Below, one piece after another: positions 43,890-56,300 of a stretch of 64,000 nt of DNA; positions within the stretch are counted from its first letter, which is position 1; every line of letters starts with the position of its first letter. Source of the stretch: Rhizophlyctis rosea (taxonomy: Eukaryota > Chytridiomycota > Chytridiomycetes > Rhizophlyctidales > Rhizophlyctidaceae). The DNA lies in the NCBI GenBank assembly GCA_027596075.1, contig JADGJC010000207.1, positions 1-64,000 on the forward strand, given 5' to 3'. A program made the translations under genes and the position numbers. The notes under the pieces were generated by a model. It had not been told where the DNA came from and made no database searches. It saw only the letters and a list, made by a program, of their open reading frames with translations.

Positions 43890-46800
43890 ATGCCCAACAA
43901 GGCAGTCTTCAAAATAGGCCTCTCAGTCAAACACCCACCACCCGCAGCAACATCCGACCTCCCCGACGACCTCAACAAACGCATCCGAACACTATGGCAC
44001 CGCATCAACATTGCCAAAAACGAAAAGGACTGGGCAGAACTGGAACCCTTGTACGAGTCGCTAGGTCAACTGTATATTGATACCGAGGATGTTGCGAAGG
44101 TGTATGAGGTGGCGGAGTTGGAGTATAGGCTTAGTGAGAAGTTTCAAGGGAAGGATGCGTTGAGGATCAAGGCGAGGTATGGGGGATGTCGAAGGTGACG
44201 GTTTGGCGACACACACTCTTCCTCGACTGACAGGTGATGCATCGCGTGATAGGGCACTGTATCGGCTGGGAATGTCGTGTCGCGAGTAAGCAGTCTGAGA
44301 GTGCAGGACGTTCATCGAAAGATTCGCTAAACATATGTTAGTCTAGGGAAATACAGCCACGCGCTGAAACATCAACTCCAGTACGCAGCCTGTGCGGAAA
44401 AGCTGAAGGACTCGGTATGTTCCTTTGACCATCATTTCCATCATTTTTACATCGTTACTGAATATGGTAATATTGTCTCTCACAGAAGGAAACTGCTCAA
44501 GCATATTTTGATTTGGGTCTGACATACATTCAGAGATGGTCGGTACGGCGGTCGGCCAGGAAATCGTGAAGACATGATATTTCAATGTTTGTTTACATGT
44601 TTATTTACAGGGAATCCGAATTGCAACACCCGGACGACGTGCAACGCGCTCAAGAAGCCTACACAAAAGCAATAAGTGCGGTCCCGAACGCCGGTACGTT
44701 TTATGGGGAGGCAGTGTGGGAGTGAGGAAGGGAGAGATTGGGTTTTGGGGTCAGGGTGTGGGCCGTCGCGCCGGGGTGGGGGGTGGGTTGAAAGGGGATG
44801 AGAACGGGGAGGTGGGAACGGGGCTCAGCGAGGGGCATGCATGAAACTGAATTATCTCACGCTAAAATCATTCGCCCTGCCCTCAAAGGCTTTTCCCAAT
44901 CCGAAGCCGAAAACTTCCTCGCCCAAATCCACATGAACCTTGGCATAACGTACACGCACCAAAAAGACTGGTCAAAAGCTGCGACATACCTCCGGAAAGC
45001 CTTGGTTTGGGCCAAGAAGGCATTAGATTTGAAGATGGAGGCGGACGCGTATTTGAATTTGGCGGTGTGTTGGGATGGTAAGGATGGGGAGAAGGCGCTT
45101 CAGGTGAGGTGAATCATTCTGAATGTTTTTTGGGCTTGATCGACTGATGTACAATACCTCATGAAGCTGACATGGAGAGAATGCAATCTGCGGGAGCAAA
45201 TGGGCGATCTGGAAGGACAAGCGAGAGCATTGACTGATATCGGTAGGCTGGCCCCGGCCATATCCCACATTCATGTAATTTCAGTATCCAACAACCCACC
45301 ATCGCATCACCAGGCGCCCGCAGCAGGAAGCTATGGAAGTACACCGAGGCTTTGGCTGCCTATCGAACCGCTGTTAGTAAGTTTCCATTTGCCCCGCGTC
45401 TGCTGCAAGTCGTTGGTACTCACCGTGGTTTCACGTCAACAGATAAATATGAAGTGATGCAAGACAAAGATGGCAGAAGGAGGGCATCGGTAAGTCCATC
45501 GAGTGCCCTAGCCCTTGCATCAACTCCAACCTGTTCTGATTGCGCTATCACGACAATCGCGTGTTTTCTAGTCTGCCATTCGCGAAATCGAATCAGCACA
45601 ACAAAAGGAAGTCGAGATCCGGTCCGTAGGGGAGGAACTACAAGATGAGAGGAGGCATGGGGTCAGTGGGCCGAGACGAGAATTTGAGCTCTTGGGGAAG
45701 AGAGCGAATTTACTGCTGTGAGTATTTCTGAGGATACGAGCGGTGTTTGTCATTGGCGACAGGGACAATTATGTCGCGATTTTCTCATTGGAATGCACAA
45801 CAGTGAGCTCGAGCGACCCAACGAAGCGATCAAGGATTATGAGGAGCAACGAAAGATTGCGTTGAGGTTGCAGATGAGCAAGATGCTTTTGGAGAAGGTA
45901 TTGATGGGGTTGGGTATGTTACGGTTTCCAAGACAGGCTGATATCATATAAGTTTGTGGTAACAACATGTCCTTTCAGGGAAGGCATATTCTATGGACGG
46001 ACGACCCAAGGACGCCGTAGCATGTTATGAAGACATTTTGATGAACTACTCCGGAAATGATAGAGCTCGGGCGGAGGTGTTGGGATTGTTGGGGAAGGCG
46101 TTGGAGGAGGTTGGGGCTGTGAGTACGCGCCTAAATCATAAACCCGCATCAGTGATGTAGAACATTAAATTGATTTCTTTTCCATACGTCCGGCTCCAGT
46201 CACACGACCGCCTAACAAAAACGTACGACCAAATGCGGGACCTAGCGATCAAGACGGAAGATCTCCGATTACAGCACCAGGCGCTTAATCGTCTTGCGGC
46301 GGTGCATGCCAAGTTTCGGTTTGGGGGGAAGGCGGAGCGGTGTAGGGTGCTTATGAGGCAGGTTGAGGTTTTGATGGGGGAGAGTGGGTTTGAGATGGAG
46401 GAGGATGAGAGTTTGGAGACTGGGGAGAGTTTTGATGTGAGTTCTTGTCGGCTGTGGCATCAGTTGTCTTAGTAACCTACTAATGCCTTTCGGCTTTGTA
46501 CACATAGCCGGAATTGGGATCGGCGGATCCGGATGCGTTTACGGATGGGGAGGATAGTGGGAAGGAGAATGGGGATGGGGGTGTGGGTGGGCGGGGAGAA
46601 AGGGAGGAAGGAGGGTGGGAGGAGGAGGAGGAGGAAGTACTACCGGTATGTTACATATTACATTGCTGAACCGTCGCTTACCATACTGATCGTGACATCG
46701 GGATCAGATGCCATCACCATCGCGCCATCGTACACGTCGACGGTCTCCGTCACCTTTTAGAGAGGAGAGCGAAAGTCCATTGAAGAGGAGAAGAGTTGTT

Positions 46801-47689
46801 AAACCTCCGGTTGAGAAGCCGCCAGTGGTGGTTTTGGAGGAGGAGGAGGAGGAGGAAGTGGAGGTATGTTTGATAGATAGGCGTCGTGTATGGGTAGAAC
46901 ATTGAATTGAAATTTGTCACTTGTAGCTGCGACGACCGCCGAAACGACCTCGACCTGGTAGCACGTATCGGGGTAAGAAGAGTCGGGCTGCTGCGGTGAG
47001 TTTATCTTCGTCCTAGTTTCCGCTCACGTTCCGCCGTTATGTATCGTTGACCTGTTTTCCGTGATAGGACCTGGCGGCGTTGGACTCCGGGTCTGATGGC
47101 GACGATATATTTGATTTGTCGCGACAGACGCCGAAGGCTACAGGGAGTAAATCTGGTGGTGGTGCGCGGTCGGCGGGGAAGGGGAAGGAGCCGGAACGGA
47201 CGCCGATTAGGAAGAGTCCTGATAAGGGGGTTGGTAAGACGGGAGGGAGGAGTGGGAGGAGGGTTATGTAAGTTTTGCGTCGTGCCGTGTCTTGGTGTTT
47301 CTCGATGATGGGCTTTCTGGAGCTGACCTAATTGTCATTGTTGTAGGAGGATCCCCACGTCCTCGTCACCGCAACCGGAGCCACAACCACGGCCGGACCC
47401 GCCGCGCGAAAGTAGGCGCGCGAAATCACCTGTAGTCATTCCATCTCCTTCACCTCCGCGAATTGCGAAATCTGTTGCGGTGGCACCGACGAGTGTAGAT
47501 GTGCGGGGTGGGAGTAAAGAGGTGGTAGCGCCGGTGAGGAGGGTGTTTAGCAGGGATGAGGTGGACGTGTGGGTTGAGATTCCGTCGCCGAAGAGGTCCG
47601 GGGGTGAGGGGGGTGGGACGAGGGTGAGAGGGGGTGGGGGGATGGGGGGGGGGAGGGGTGGGGGGGGGGGTGACGGGGAGCTTGGATGA
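43890..47689 (+). CDS. TPR-repeat protein resembling the N-terminal half of Tonsoku (TONSL)
   Basis: At least 17 exons keep a TPR frame. Exon 1 43890-44176 has LWHRINIAKNEKDWAELEPL. Then come 44253-44285, 44342-44414, 44486-44538, 44611-44693, 44889-45103, 45167-45242, 45314-45376, 45443-45489 and 45572-45717. A long exon from about 45739 has SELERPNEAIKDYEEQRKIA. Later exons give an acidic region (46.4-46.65 kb) and basic, Ser-rich blocks (TRRRSPSPFREESESPLKRR; LRRPPKRPRPG), ending in a Gly-rich tail. TPRs followed by a Glu/Asp-rich segment is the plan of TONSL, a replication-repair histone reader. The ankyrin and LRR domains expected next are absent. The G homopolymers near 47.64-47.67 kb could hide a frame error. 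Alternative: an unrelated TPR scaffold such as an LGN/Rapsyn-type protein. Confidence 0.6.
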
Positions 47690-48266
47690 GGGGACGAGTT
47701 AGGTTAGAATGATGTAGAGTTATGGTATTGGATGGATGGGAGGGTTAGGAGGTGGCAATTCTATGTGTCAGGCAAGTAGGAATAGGATTGGTAGTTTACA
47801 CATGAAGTTACCCCGGGATTTATACACGTTTTTGTGGGAGGGTCTATTCTTTTCTTTTCGTTTAGTTTCTTTTCTCTCTTTGAGATAGTTTGGGCTCAGG
47901 TTTTTAATTTAAGAATATATACGATTACACGTAGGATCATACAAAACAATTTCGCTTTCGCTTGTTGGTTGTTTGAGGCTTCTGGTTGTTTGAGGCTTTT
48001 GTGAATGGGTGCCTTTTGTGTAGCTGCTTGATCCGCTCCGATTATGGAGAATTCTTTGCCTGCCACCAGGTTGATGAACTTCTCTTCAGTAGTATTTCAG
48101 CAAGGTGTAGTCCATTGGGGACCCCCTGTACTTTCTGACAAGAACCGGGAAGTTTGGCGTGTCATATATTTACAAGGCAAGAATGCACTACAGAGGTCCT
48201 CCTACATCTTCGTCACGATCCCTTGGGGGCTTCCACCGTCAGACTAAGCTTTTTGCTGGCTCAGTC
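47690..48266. other. 3' spacer, A/T-rich, without a gene
   Basis: The convergent region between the TPR gene and the F-box-like gene. It has T-rich tracts near 47,840-47,900 and the direct repeat ggttgtttgaggct (near 47,965 and 47,985). No gene is supported. Confidence 0.5.
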
Positions 48267-48872
48267 TCACTGTCGACGAGAGAAATATTTTGGATCCTTC
48301 CAATAATTCTCCCTGTCTAATCCAGAATTCAACCACCATCGATAACATTCCCTTGATGGCCCATCTCCCTTAAATCCTGCCCCTGAAGTTGCAAAAGCCC
48401 GATAACTCCAACGCATTTCCAGCCCCGAGTCTTTCCACCACTGCAAGACGTCGACATGGCCCCCTTCCCCAAAATTTTCTCGAGTGGCCCAATCGATAGC
48501 GTAGGCTGTATACTTTAGCTCCAACCCGCTTTGTTTCCACCACTCTAAGACTTCAACGTGACCGTTGGCGGAGGCGCTGTCTATGGCCCAGTTGGTATAG
48601 TACAGTGGACGGGAGGTAGGGTTTGCGAGGTGGTAAGCGTGCCACCAGGTGAGGAGGGAAACAAGACCGCGGGTTGAGGCGGAGGTGAGGGATGCTTGGG
48701 GGAGGTGGGGAATGAGGGCGTCGCGGAGGTAGGGGTAGGAGTATTTGTTGGCGAGAATGACACCTATGCGATAGGCGGTTGTTGATTCGGGAGGGAGGTA
48801 GAGAAGGGTGTGGGTAATGAGTTCTAGGGGTAAGGTGAGCATTGTAGTGTCTTGAGTGGGTGTCCTGAACAT
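48267..48872 (-). CDS. F-box/ankyrin-like repeat protein
   Basis: A single-exon ORF of 201 residues from the ATG at 48872; an in-frame ATG at 48842 (MLTLPLELITHTLLYLPP) starts right at the F-box-like motif and may be the real start. After the F-box-like N-terminus and a helical linker come two divergent ankyrin-type repeats: IDSASANGHVEVLEWWKQSG and AIDWATRENFGEGGHVDVLQ followed by WWKDSGLEMRW. The W-W-K-x-S-G-L pattern is one I recall from large chytrid protein families. Such proteins probably recruit targets to SCF ubiquitin ligases (inference). It is divergent from the PPR gene. It is a shorter, intact relative of the pseudogene at 33.3 kb. Confidence 0.75.
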   Translation of the reverse strand: MFRTPTQDTTMLTLPLELITHTLLYLPPESTTAYRIGVILANKYSYPYLRDALIPHLPQASLTSASTRGLVSLLTWWHAYHLANPTSRPLYYTNWAIDSASANGHVEVLEWWKQSGLELKYTAYAIDWATRENFGEGGHVDVLQWWKDSGLEMRWSYRAFATSGAGFKGDGPSRECYRWWLNSGLDRENYWKDPKYFSRRQ

Positions 48873-49686
48873 GCAACGCTTGGAAAGTCGAGGTTAGTAT
48901 GGCATGGTTGTTATCCTGGGTGGATTGCAGTTCTTTTTATCTTTCTTCCTCTGGAAGTAAAATTTTGCTGATCTGCAATGAACAACCTGGCAATTCACTC
49001 GGGGAAGTGACTTGACCCCTGCTTGACCACTGGGCGTGGGTGACAGCGCGCTTGATTTTGTGACAAGCGCTCATTCGAGCCGCACACCGTGCGTTTAGCG
49101 TCAACGCAACACATACTGCCATCTGCTGTGAAGGGTGAAATGGATTCGAGACCGACCATCCGAATTTTGAGGCAAGACCATCTGCCCCCGGCAAGGAACT
49201 TGTAATTCATGAACATCTCGTTACTTAAACTTGAACTCGGCATCTGAACGGAAAAGGGGGTTGCGAGTCCTCCTAACCACCCTTGGTTTGCTCCAACTTG
49301 CGTTACGCCGAGTGGACGATTGTCTCCCTTATTGAAGCCAACGAAACAGAAGGTTGTTGAAGGTGATCGTTATCGAAAATATTGGCTGGTGCAGTTCCGA
49401 AAGACTAGGATGGAGTGTATGTAGATTCGAGTGTGGGTTCGAAGCCGGCTGGGTCTGCGCATTTCCCTTCTCCAGGTAACAAAATTGATTTTTGGGCAAT
49501 TTTTGGATCTCCCTGCAGATTCCCCAAAGCACCCCCACTTGACTCTTTGGCAACGAACTGTGTGAAGCACGCTCGAACGTTGGAATACCGCAGAAAGGAG
49601 GGGATGATACTAAGGTATTTGCTTAATACTCCACGGATCTCGACCTTTTCTCACGTCGTCGCTAACAAGTCGATTTCTCAGCGCCG
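48873..49686. promoter_or_regulatory. Divergent intergenic region, F-box gene and PPR gene
   Basis: 0.8 kb without supported coding sequence, containing both promoters. No recognised element. Confidence 0.4.
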
Positions 49687-52600
49687 ATGCAGACTGTGAA
49701 GGGTTGGAAGGTGGAGCGATGTCACGCTCAAAACTCCTTCCGCGGCTGGTTGTCAGTTTTATCAATATGTATGGGACAATATACTCCAACGAATATAGTA
49801 AACCGACGCTCAACGCAGCGTTTGGGCACAGTACACAATCGAGCACGTATTCATAGCGGTATGGCTCGTCCTCCCTCCGTACCTTCTGCTCCAACCTCCA
49901 CATCGGCCCCCGTGAACCGTCCCAGCATACTTGTCCGTGAAGATTTCCACCGGTCGCTCAAAGAAGCACTCCAAAACCTTCAGGATTCACGAATACGGAA
50001 GCCGTTGCGACTACAGGGGCTCTGGAATCTGTATGTCCAGCTTGCTTCGCCCGGTTCGCCCGGTTCCCCATCACTCAAAATACACGGCGCGCCTCTTAGA
50101 GATCATCGTAGTCTGCACAAACGCGACGTGTACACCAATCTGTTGAAGGTGGTTGCTTCCGCGGCTCGTCCCGTTGGATCCCCGGAAAACATACGGCTTA
50201 TTCTGCATGATATGACGACGGCAGGGTATTCGTTGACAACTGCAGAATGGGATCGACTGATATCTGCATATGGTCGGGCGAACAACCTACAAGGTGTAGA
50301 ACAATCGTTCTCCTCCATGCGTCAAAGTGGTATTATCCCCTCAACGACTAGCTACGAATACATGATTCAAGCATTCGGCAGGATGGGCCTCACGGCTAAA
50401 GCACTGGAATCCTTCGAACACATGTTAGCAGAAGGCGTTCCACCCTCCTCAAAAACATACGAAAATCTGATTCATGCGTATCTCCGCGCGGGCGATCTCC
50501 CAACCGCTCGTAAAGTGTTCGACCAGCTTCAGCAATCTCGCATTAAACCCACCCCAGGAACCCTAGCCCTCCTCATTACCGCCTACGCAAGCGCAAAACA
50601 AACCTCCCAAGCCGCGCACCTCTATAATATCATGATCGACCTCCGCATCCGCCCATCCCTACGAACCCTCACCCAACTCCTCGTCGCGTTCGCTCGCCAA
50701 TCCAACGTCGAAGCCGCCAAATTGGTCCATCAACGTCTCTTGTATTTTGGCATTAAACCAGATCTAGTGTTCTACACCGCGCTGATCAATTTGTACGCGA
50801 AGAAGAAGGATATGCAGGGGTGTTTGAAGCTTTTGGGAGCCATGCACGCGGATGGGATCACGCCCGACGAACCGCTGTATAATGTTCTCATCAAAGGGTA
50901 CGGAGACGTCAAGGACCTCGGAGCGGCGCGATTGGTATACGATGAAATGATCAAACGCGCTGTAGCACCTACCGTTGTAACCTTTACCGCCCTCATCAAT
51001 GCGCATCTGAAGGTCAGCGATTTTGATGGGGCAATGGATTGGGTACATTGTATGAATCATAGCGGCAGTTCCTTAGCAGACGAAGTCTCTTCCTCCCCAA
51101 CTATCTCCCCCCGACACCCACCCACCCCACCAACCCGCATAACCCCGGACGCCCAGATATTCACGACCATCATGGACGGCTACGCCAAAACAGGCGACCT
51201 AGACCGCGCAGAATCAATCTTTGAGCAAATGATAGCCTCCGGGATCAACCCGGACGTTCCAACTTACACCGTTCTGATCCACGGATACTCCTCCCGTAAA
51301 GACCTCCCACGCGCCTTGACGTGGTTTGACCGTCTCCTTACCGCTCACCGAAACGGGCAGTGCGCCAAGCCAGACCAGGCGACCTATAACTGTATCATTG
51401 CGGGATATGTGTCGATGGAGGACTTGGATGCTGCGAGGGATTGGATGGGACGAATGGCGGAGGCGAGATTGGAGTTGGGAGCTTCGTCGTATGCGATTGT
51501 GATTGGACATCATTTGAAGCAGAACAGGCTGGACAAGGCGGTGGAGGTTTATGATGAAATGTGTAGGGAAGGAGTGGCACCTAGTACGCATATTTACGTA
51601 TCGTTGATTGTGAAGTTGGGGCAGTGGGTTAATTCGAGTTGGAAGCCTGTGCATGATCAGGCGCATTTGGAGAAAATGAGGGGTACGGAGTTGAGGAAGC
51701 ATTCGGATACCTTTTTGTCTAGGATGAAGTATCATGACACTTTGGCGAGAATTTATGAGGATTATCGGAGGGCGGTGCCGAGGTTGCGGTATCCTCTCTT
51801 TATTGGTGTTTACGATACGGTCATAGCTCATTTGTCGAGGACGTGGGCCATGAGTATGGTTGTGAAGGTTTTCTATCATTCTCTAGAAGATGGGTGTACG
51901 ATGGATGAGATGGTTGTTGTGAGGGTTTGTACGACTCTTTGTAGACGTGAGGGATGGGGGTGGGCGGCGAATTGGGGCCTTGGAGTGTTGGGCCGACTTA
52001 GGCGGGAGGCGGCAAGGGCGGGAATCTCGGCGGAGGAAGTCTTGAAGGGGGATATTGGGGAGGATATTGCGGGAGGTAGCGTGTCGATAACGGAGATGGG
52101 GCATTTGAATGTGGAGGGTGGGGACGAAGAAGGAGATGGTGCGGATCAGTGGAAGAGTTTCAAATATTTGACGCGGGAGGGGGTATTGGGGGTTGAGAAG
52201 TTTGTTACTGCCGCGGTGTGTTTCTCGTTTGGTTGGTATGGGTTTGCAGGAGCGTGGAGGGTCTGGAGGGAGGATCCCGATTGGAGGAGGACGTTCGATG
52301 TGGTCGGAGGGACGTTTGTCAAGAAGGCAGCACAGCGAGGGGGGCGGTGGGGTTTTGGAGGGGATGTGTGGGGGGATGAGGAATATGTGAAGGGATATTG
52401 GGATGGAGCTGTGAGGTGTTGGAAGACGTTTGAGGAGAACCAGAGGCGTATGAATTCGGTGGGTGTGGATCACAGGCAAGCAGCGACAGACGATACAATG
52501 TACTCGTCTCGGCATGAACGAGTTTTGTCGAACTCGTCCTTCACTTTTCCACCCGAAACACCACCAGCTTACCTCAATCCTCGAAATCCTCACCTGCATG

Positions 52601-52797
52601 CATCGCATAACCCTCAACGGCTGCCCATCCCGCTGGACGCGAAACTTTTTGCGACGTTCTGTAAAGCGTTTTTGAGACATTGTGAGCTGAACGGGCTTTG
52701 GGATGCGAGAAGATATGCAGTGGAGTGGTTGGTGACGGAAGGGTGGGTTGTTGATGCTGAGGGTAGCGGTTGGGTTGCGGTCAAGAAGAAGATTTAG
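49687..52797 (+). CDS. Large pentatricopeptide repeat (PPR) protein, probably mitochondrial
   Basis: PPR proteins bind organellar RNA and govern its processing, stability or translation. One exon encodes 1,036 residues; a possible start at the Met in GMARPPS (49861) would remove 58 residues. The N-terminus is basic with few acidic residues, consistent with mitochondrial import. From about residue 175 to 650 there are some ten PPR units with the usual core, for example SYEYMIQAFGRMGLTAKALE, TYENLIHAYLRAGDLPTARK, FYTALINLYAKKKDMQGCLK and TYTVLIHGYSSRKDLPRALT. The C-terminal third is not repeat-like and includes an acidic patch. The specific RNA target cannot be read from this. It is convergent with the PAS kinase. 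Confidence 0.92.
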   Translation: MQTVKGWKVERCHAQNSFRGWLSVLSICMGQYTPTNIVNRRSTQRLGTVHNRARIHSGMARPPSVPSAPTSTSAPVNRPSILVREDFHRSLKEALQNLQDSRIRKPLRLQGLWNLYVQLASPGSPGSPSLKIHGAPLRDHRSLHKRDVYTNLLKVVASAARPVGSPENIRLILHDMTTAGYSLTTAEWDRLISAYGRANNLQGVEQSFSSMRQSGIIPSTTSYEYMIQAFGRMGLTAKALESFEHMLAEGVPPSSKTYENLIHAYLRAGDLPTARKVFDQLQQSRIKPTPGTLALLITAYASAKQTSQAAHLYNIMIDLRIRPSLRTLTQLLVAFARQSNVEAAKLVHQRLLYFGIKPDLVFYTALINLYAKKKDMQGCLKLLGAMHADGITPDEPLYNVLIKGYGDVKDLGAARLVYDEMIKRAVAPTVVTFTALINAHLKVSDFDGAMDWVHCMNHSGSSLADEVSSSPTISPRHPPTPPTRITPDAQIFTTIMDGYAKTGDLDRAESIFEQMIASGINPDVPTYTVLIHGYSSRKDLPRALTWFDRLLTAHRNGQCAKPDQATYNCIIAGYVSMEDLDAARDWMGRMAEARLELGASSYAIVIGHHLKQNRLDKAVEVYDEMCREGVAPSTHIYVSLIVKLGQWVNSSWKPVHDQAHLEKMRGTELRKHSDTFLSRMKYHDTLARIYEDYRRAVPRLRYPLFIGVYDTVIAHLSRTWAMSMVVKVFYHSLEDGCTMDEMVVVRVCTTLCRREGWGWAANWGLGVLGRLRREAARAGISAEEVLKGDIGEDIAGGSVSITEMGHLNVEGGDEEGDGADQWKSFKYLTREGVLGVEKFVTAAVCFSFGWYGFAGAWRVWREDPDWRRTFDVVGGTFVKKAAQRGGRWGFGGDVWGDEEYVKGYWDGAVRCWKTFEENQRRMNSVGVDHRQAATDDTMYSSRHERVLSNSSFTFPPETPPAYLNPRNPHLHASHNPQRLPIPLDAKLFATFCKAFLRHCELNGLWDARRYAVEWLVTEGWVVDAEGSGWVAVKKKI

Positions 52798-53393
52798 CTT
52801 TGGGCCAATGTTGGAGTGAAATTGGCTGCTAGGGCCGGAGGAGTGATATGTGCAATTTATTACGACTGTCGTATTGAAAACAGAGTTATGGTCGTGTCAA
52901 TCGCATGTTGCCTTGAAATCACATCATTTTCAATCAGAAGGGGTGAAAGTTATGAAGAGAATGGGGAGTTCACCGCATCTGACAAAGTCTCCAGTGGGCA
53001 GCCGGCCATTATAGAAATGCATGCGGGAGCATTCTCTTCACAACATAATAAGTCAAAACATCCCGTTGATTATTGATCATGCCAGTATGTTCATGGTGTG
53101 AATCAGGTCCTAATTTCAATCCCACTTGCCGCCATAGAATAATGTATGTGGTGTAAAATAAACAAAAAATATATCACAGAAATTCATACAAATGCATGTG
53201 TTGCTATCCTTGATTTTCCCCGATCCCCTCAATTTCATTAGTTTCATTCATTCAAATTACACACAACCGGCAGTCCACTTCTCAAATCCCTACAATATCA
53301 TCAATTTTCCCTATTCCGAAAACACCTCATAGCTTTCTCGTCCAAATAACCGCCGCCTAAACTCGCCTACATCCCGCTCAAACTACAGTCATA
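52798..53393. other. Convergent 3' region, PPR gene and PAS kinase
   Basis: 0.6 kb, A/T-rich in the middle (aataaacaaaaaatat near 53,158), suitable for polyadenylation of both genes. No gene. Confidence 0.5.
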
Positions 53394-56300
53394 CTATGGA
53401 ACATTCAACCATTCATGCCTCGCAACATCCTCAATACTAGGTCGTTTCTCCACGTCCTTTTCCAACATGTACCGAATTAACCCCAACACCGCCTCCTCTC
53501 CCTCCTTTCCCCCACCTTCTACCCGCCCACCTTCCTCGCACCCTTCCTGTCCCTTGATCCTCACCCGCACCACGCCCTCCAAGATCTCATCGATATTGTA
53601 GAACGGATTCTCCCGGAACCACATGGTGTAGAGCAGTACGCCCAATGCCCATACATCTTGTGGCTTGCCTTCATACTTGTGGCCTAGGAGGACTTCTGGG
53701 GAGGCGTAGTCCAGGGTTCCGCAAAAAGTAGAGAACTTTTGTGGTGTGGGTGGAGGTATTGCGGATGATGGCGTTGTCGATGGAGAAGGAGGAAAAGACA
53801 TGTCTGAAGGTGCGTAAAGGTATGCGGCACTTCCAAAATCTACCAATTGAGCTCTCACTTCCTCCCCAGCGCCCGCTCCACCCTTTTCAACATCCAAGAT
53901 GACGTTCTCATCCTTGATATCCCTATGCACAACCCCAACGCTATGCAAATGCTTCACAGCCTCCACAACCTGCCGGAACACCTTCCGAATCTTCCGCTCC
54001 CCCATCCCAGCGTCCCCACTCAACTCAATAGCATCAAAGAGGTCCATTCCGCGTCCGGACCCATGGGCGCGCATGACAAGGTAGAAGAAGTGGCTGTCTT
54101 CGAAGGAGGCGAGGAGTTCTGGTGTTGATGGGTGTGGGTGGTGGAGGAGGTAGGTTAGGATGTGAGATTCGAGGGGTACGCGTACGGAGCGGGGTGGGTC
54201 TGTTGGTTGTGTGGAGGAGGGCGTGCTAGATATGGGTGATGGGGGGAGAGCGAGACGTGTCCAACAGTCTGGGAGGACTCGGTTTTTGACGATGAATTTG
54301 ATGACGACGGGGCGGTCGGGGTGGCCGTGTGGAGTGGCGAGACGGACGTATCCGTATGCGCCTTCGCCCAGTGGGGAAATGATGTCGTAAGCATCGATGT
54401 TGCGGGGGTATTCAAAAGGAGGTTCGGATCGCGAGGTATGCGTATGGGGTATTGATGTGGATGCTGATGTGGATGCTGATGTGGATGCTGATGTGGATGA
54501 TGATGTGGATGCTGGTGTTGTGTCTTTATTTGCAGATGGTGGTGATGCTAATGATGTTGATGATGATGAGAATGATAGTGTTGTTGATGTTGTGATTGCG
54601 GTGTTAGGTAAGTGCGGTTGTGGTATAAATAAATCCTTATCCACGCTATCGATGCTTATATCCCCATTGACTGCCACATAGCCTTCATCAACGTCATGCG
54701 GCGGCGCCTTCGGCTTCAAACCTTCATCTTCAACGTCCTCTTCGTCACTTTCCACAGCATTCGTGATCCTCTTCGACATTCCTGCTTCTATCTCTCTCTC
54801 GAACGACACCCACACTGCGTACACCTCCCCAACCGTCCTAACACTAACATCCACCACAAATGGCATACCGTCCGTGTGCACAGCTACCAGATTGGTGGTC
54901 AATGTTACAGGAGTTTGGGGAACTGCCTGAACCACCCCGTTGAATTGACTCCGCGCCAAGGGTCCAACGCATGCCTTTGCCCTATCCACCACCGACCAAA
55001 AGCCCGGAATAAGATCGTTGATCGACATGCCTCTTGGCCCAACCGCCGCACCCTCCCCCTCCACACCAGGAGATAGCCCGAACAGATATTTTCCAAATAC
55101 CGGATTCATCCCAGCCACCTTCCCACTCTCCAAGACCGTTATGATTCCCGAAATGTGCTCCATAGATATCAGCTCCAGAGAACATTCGTCGTCATGTGTC
55201 TTTTCGGATGAGTCGTGGGATAAGGCGGCGGCTATGTGAGGAGGGAGGGTTCCGTCCGGGTAGTGAGTGTGGAGTTTTGCGATGACAGGAAAAGTTGCCC
55301 CTTCTTTGGTGCGGGACCCAAAAAACTTCAGCTGAGAGATTTGACTGAGATCGATGTGGCCTGCCACTGGTGAGCATCTGTTGCCATTTGGCTCTGTGCC
55401 AGAGTTGTTATCGGCCTCCATAGACTTGTTGGCTAATGAGGGAATGATATCCACAATGGTGAGAGCTGCCATTTCAGATCGGGAGTATCCGTACAGTTCC
55501 GAGAAGGTGAGGGATGCATCAACAATACGCCCCTGAATTAATTCATCTATAAGCAGTTCGACCCAACATATGATGCAATAAGAGCTTTCCTACCTCATGC
55601 GTAACCAGCAGGGTGACTGTTACCTCCTTAACCTCCTCTAATACCCAAATGAGAACCGTCTCTCCATCATTTGTGACCTTTTTCTTCAGCCACAAGCTAG
55701 CGGGATGGGTAGTCTGATCCGTTCTCAAAATTCGCACCACACTTCCACAGACTAACACCTTTCCACTAGCCCGCTTCCCCGTGCCTTCAGCCGTGGCCAT
55801 CTTCCGTTTCGCCTCTCTCCGCTTGACAGTCCTCACCATTTTGTCCCGGTATTCCTCCCCAAATACTTCCGTCACGCTGCGCCCCACAATAGCCTCCTGC
55901 GATGTGCGCAGCATCATACAAGCAGTTTCATTTACCGTTAGAACAGTAAGATCTGGAGAGGTGGTTATTGTTGCATGCGTAGGCGGATGAAAGCGGAAGG
56001 GTGAATGTAGGCTATGGAGATTTGCTGAGGATGGCCCAGGTGGTGAGATTCGGATAGGATGGTCGGGGTGTGGTCGGGACAGAGTGGATATTGTCAAGTG
56101 ATTGGAGCCAGGAGCGTTGGGACGGAAATTCGGAGAGGAATCCAACGTATAAGTTGCGAGCAAATCTGCGACTGAGGAACGCCGACGGTCCAAACTGGGA
56201 AAGGATGGATCTCGCTTCCCATTTTCCAAACAACTTCCATGGACAGACGCCCCTGCTGGAGAGTCACCAAGCCCACTTCCCACTGCTGTTCCTGTGCCAA

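Noticed and set aside
51214..52680. Two long minus-strand frames opposite the PPR gene
   Set aside because: They are antisense shadows of a clear PPR coding sequence and their composition mirrors its codon bias.
54397..54681. Asp/Val-rich plus-strand frame
   Set aside because: It is the antisense reading of the short tandem repeat in the PAS kinase linker.
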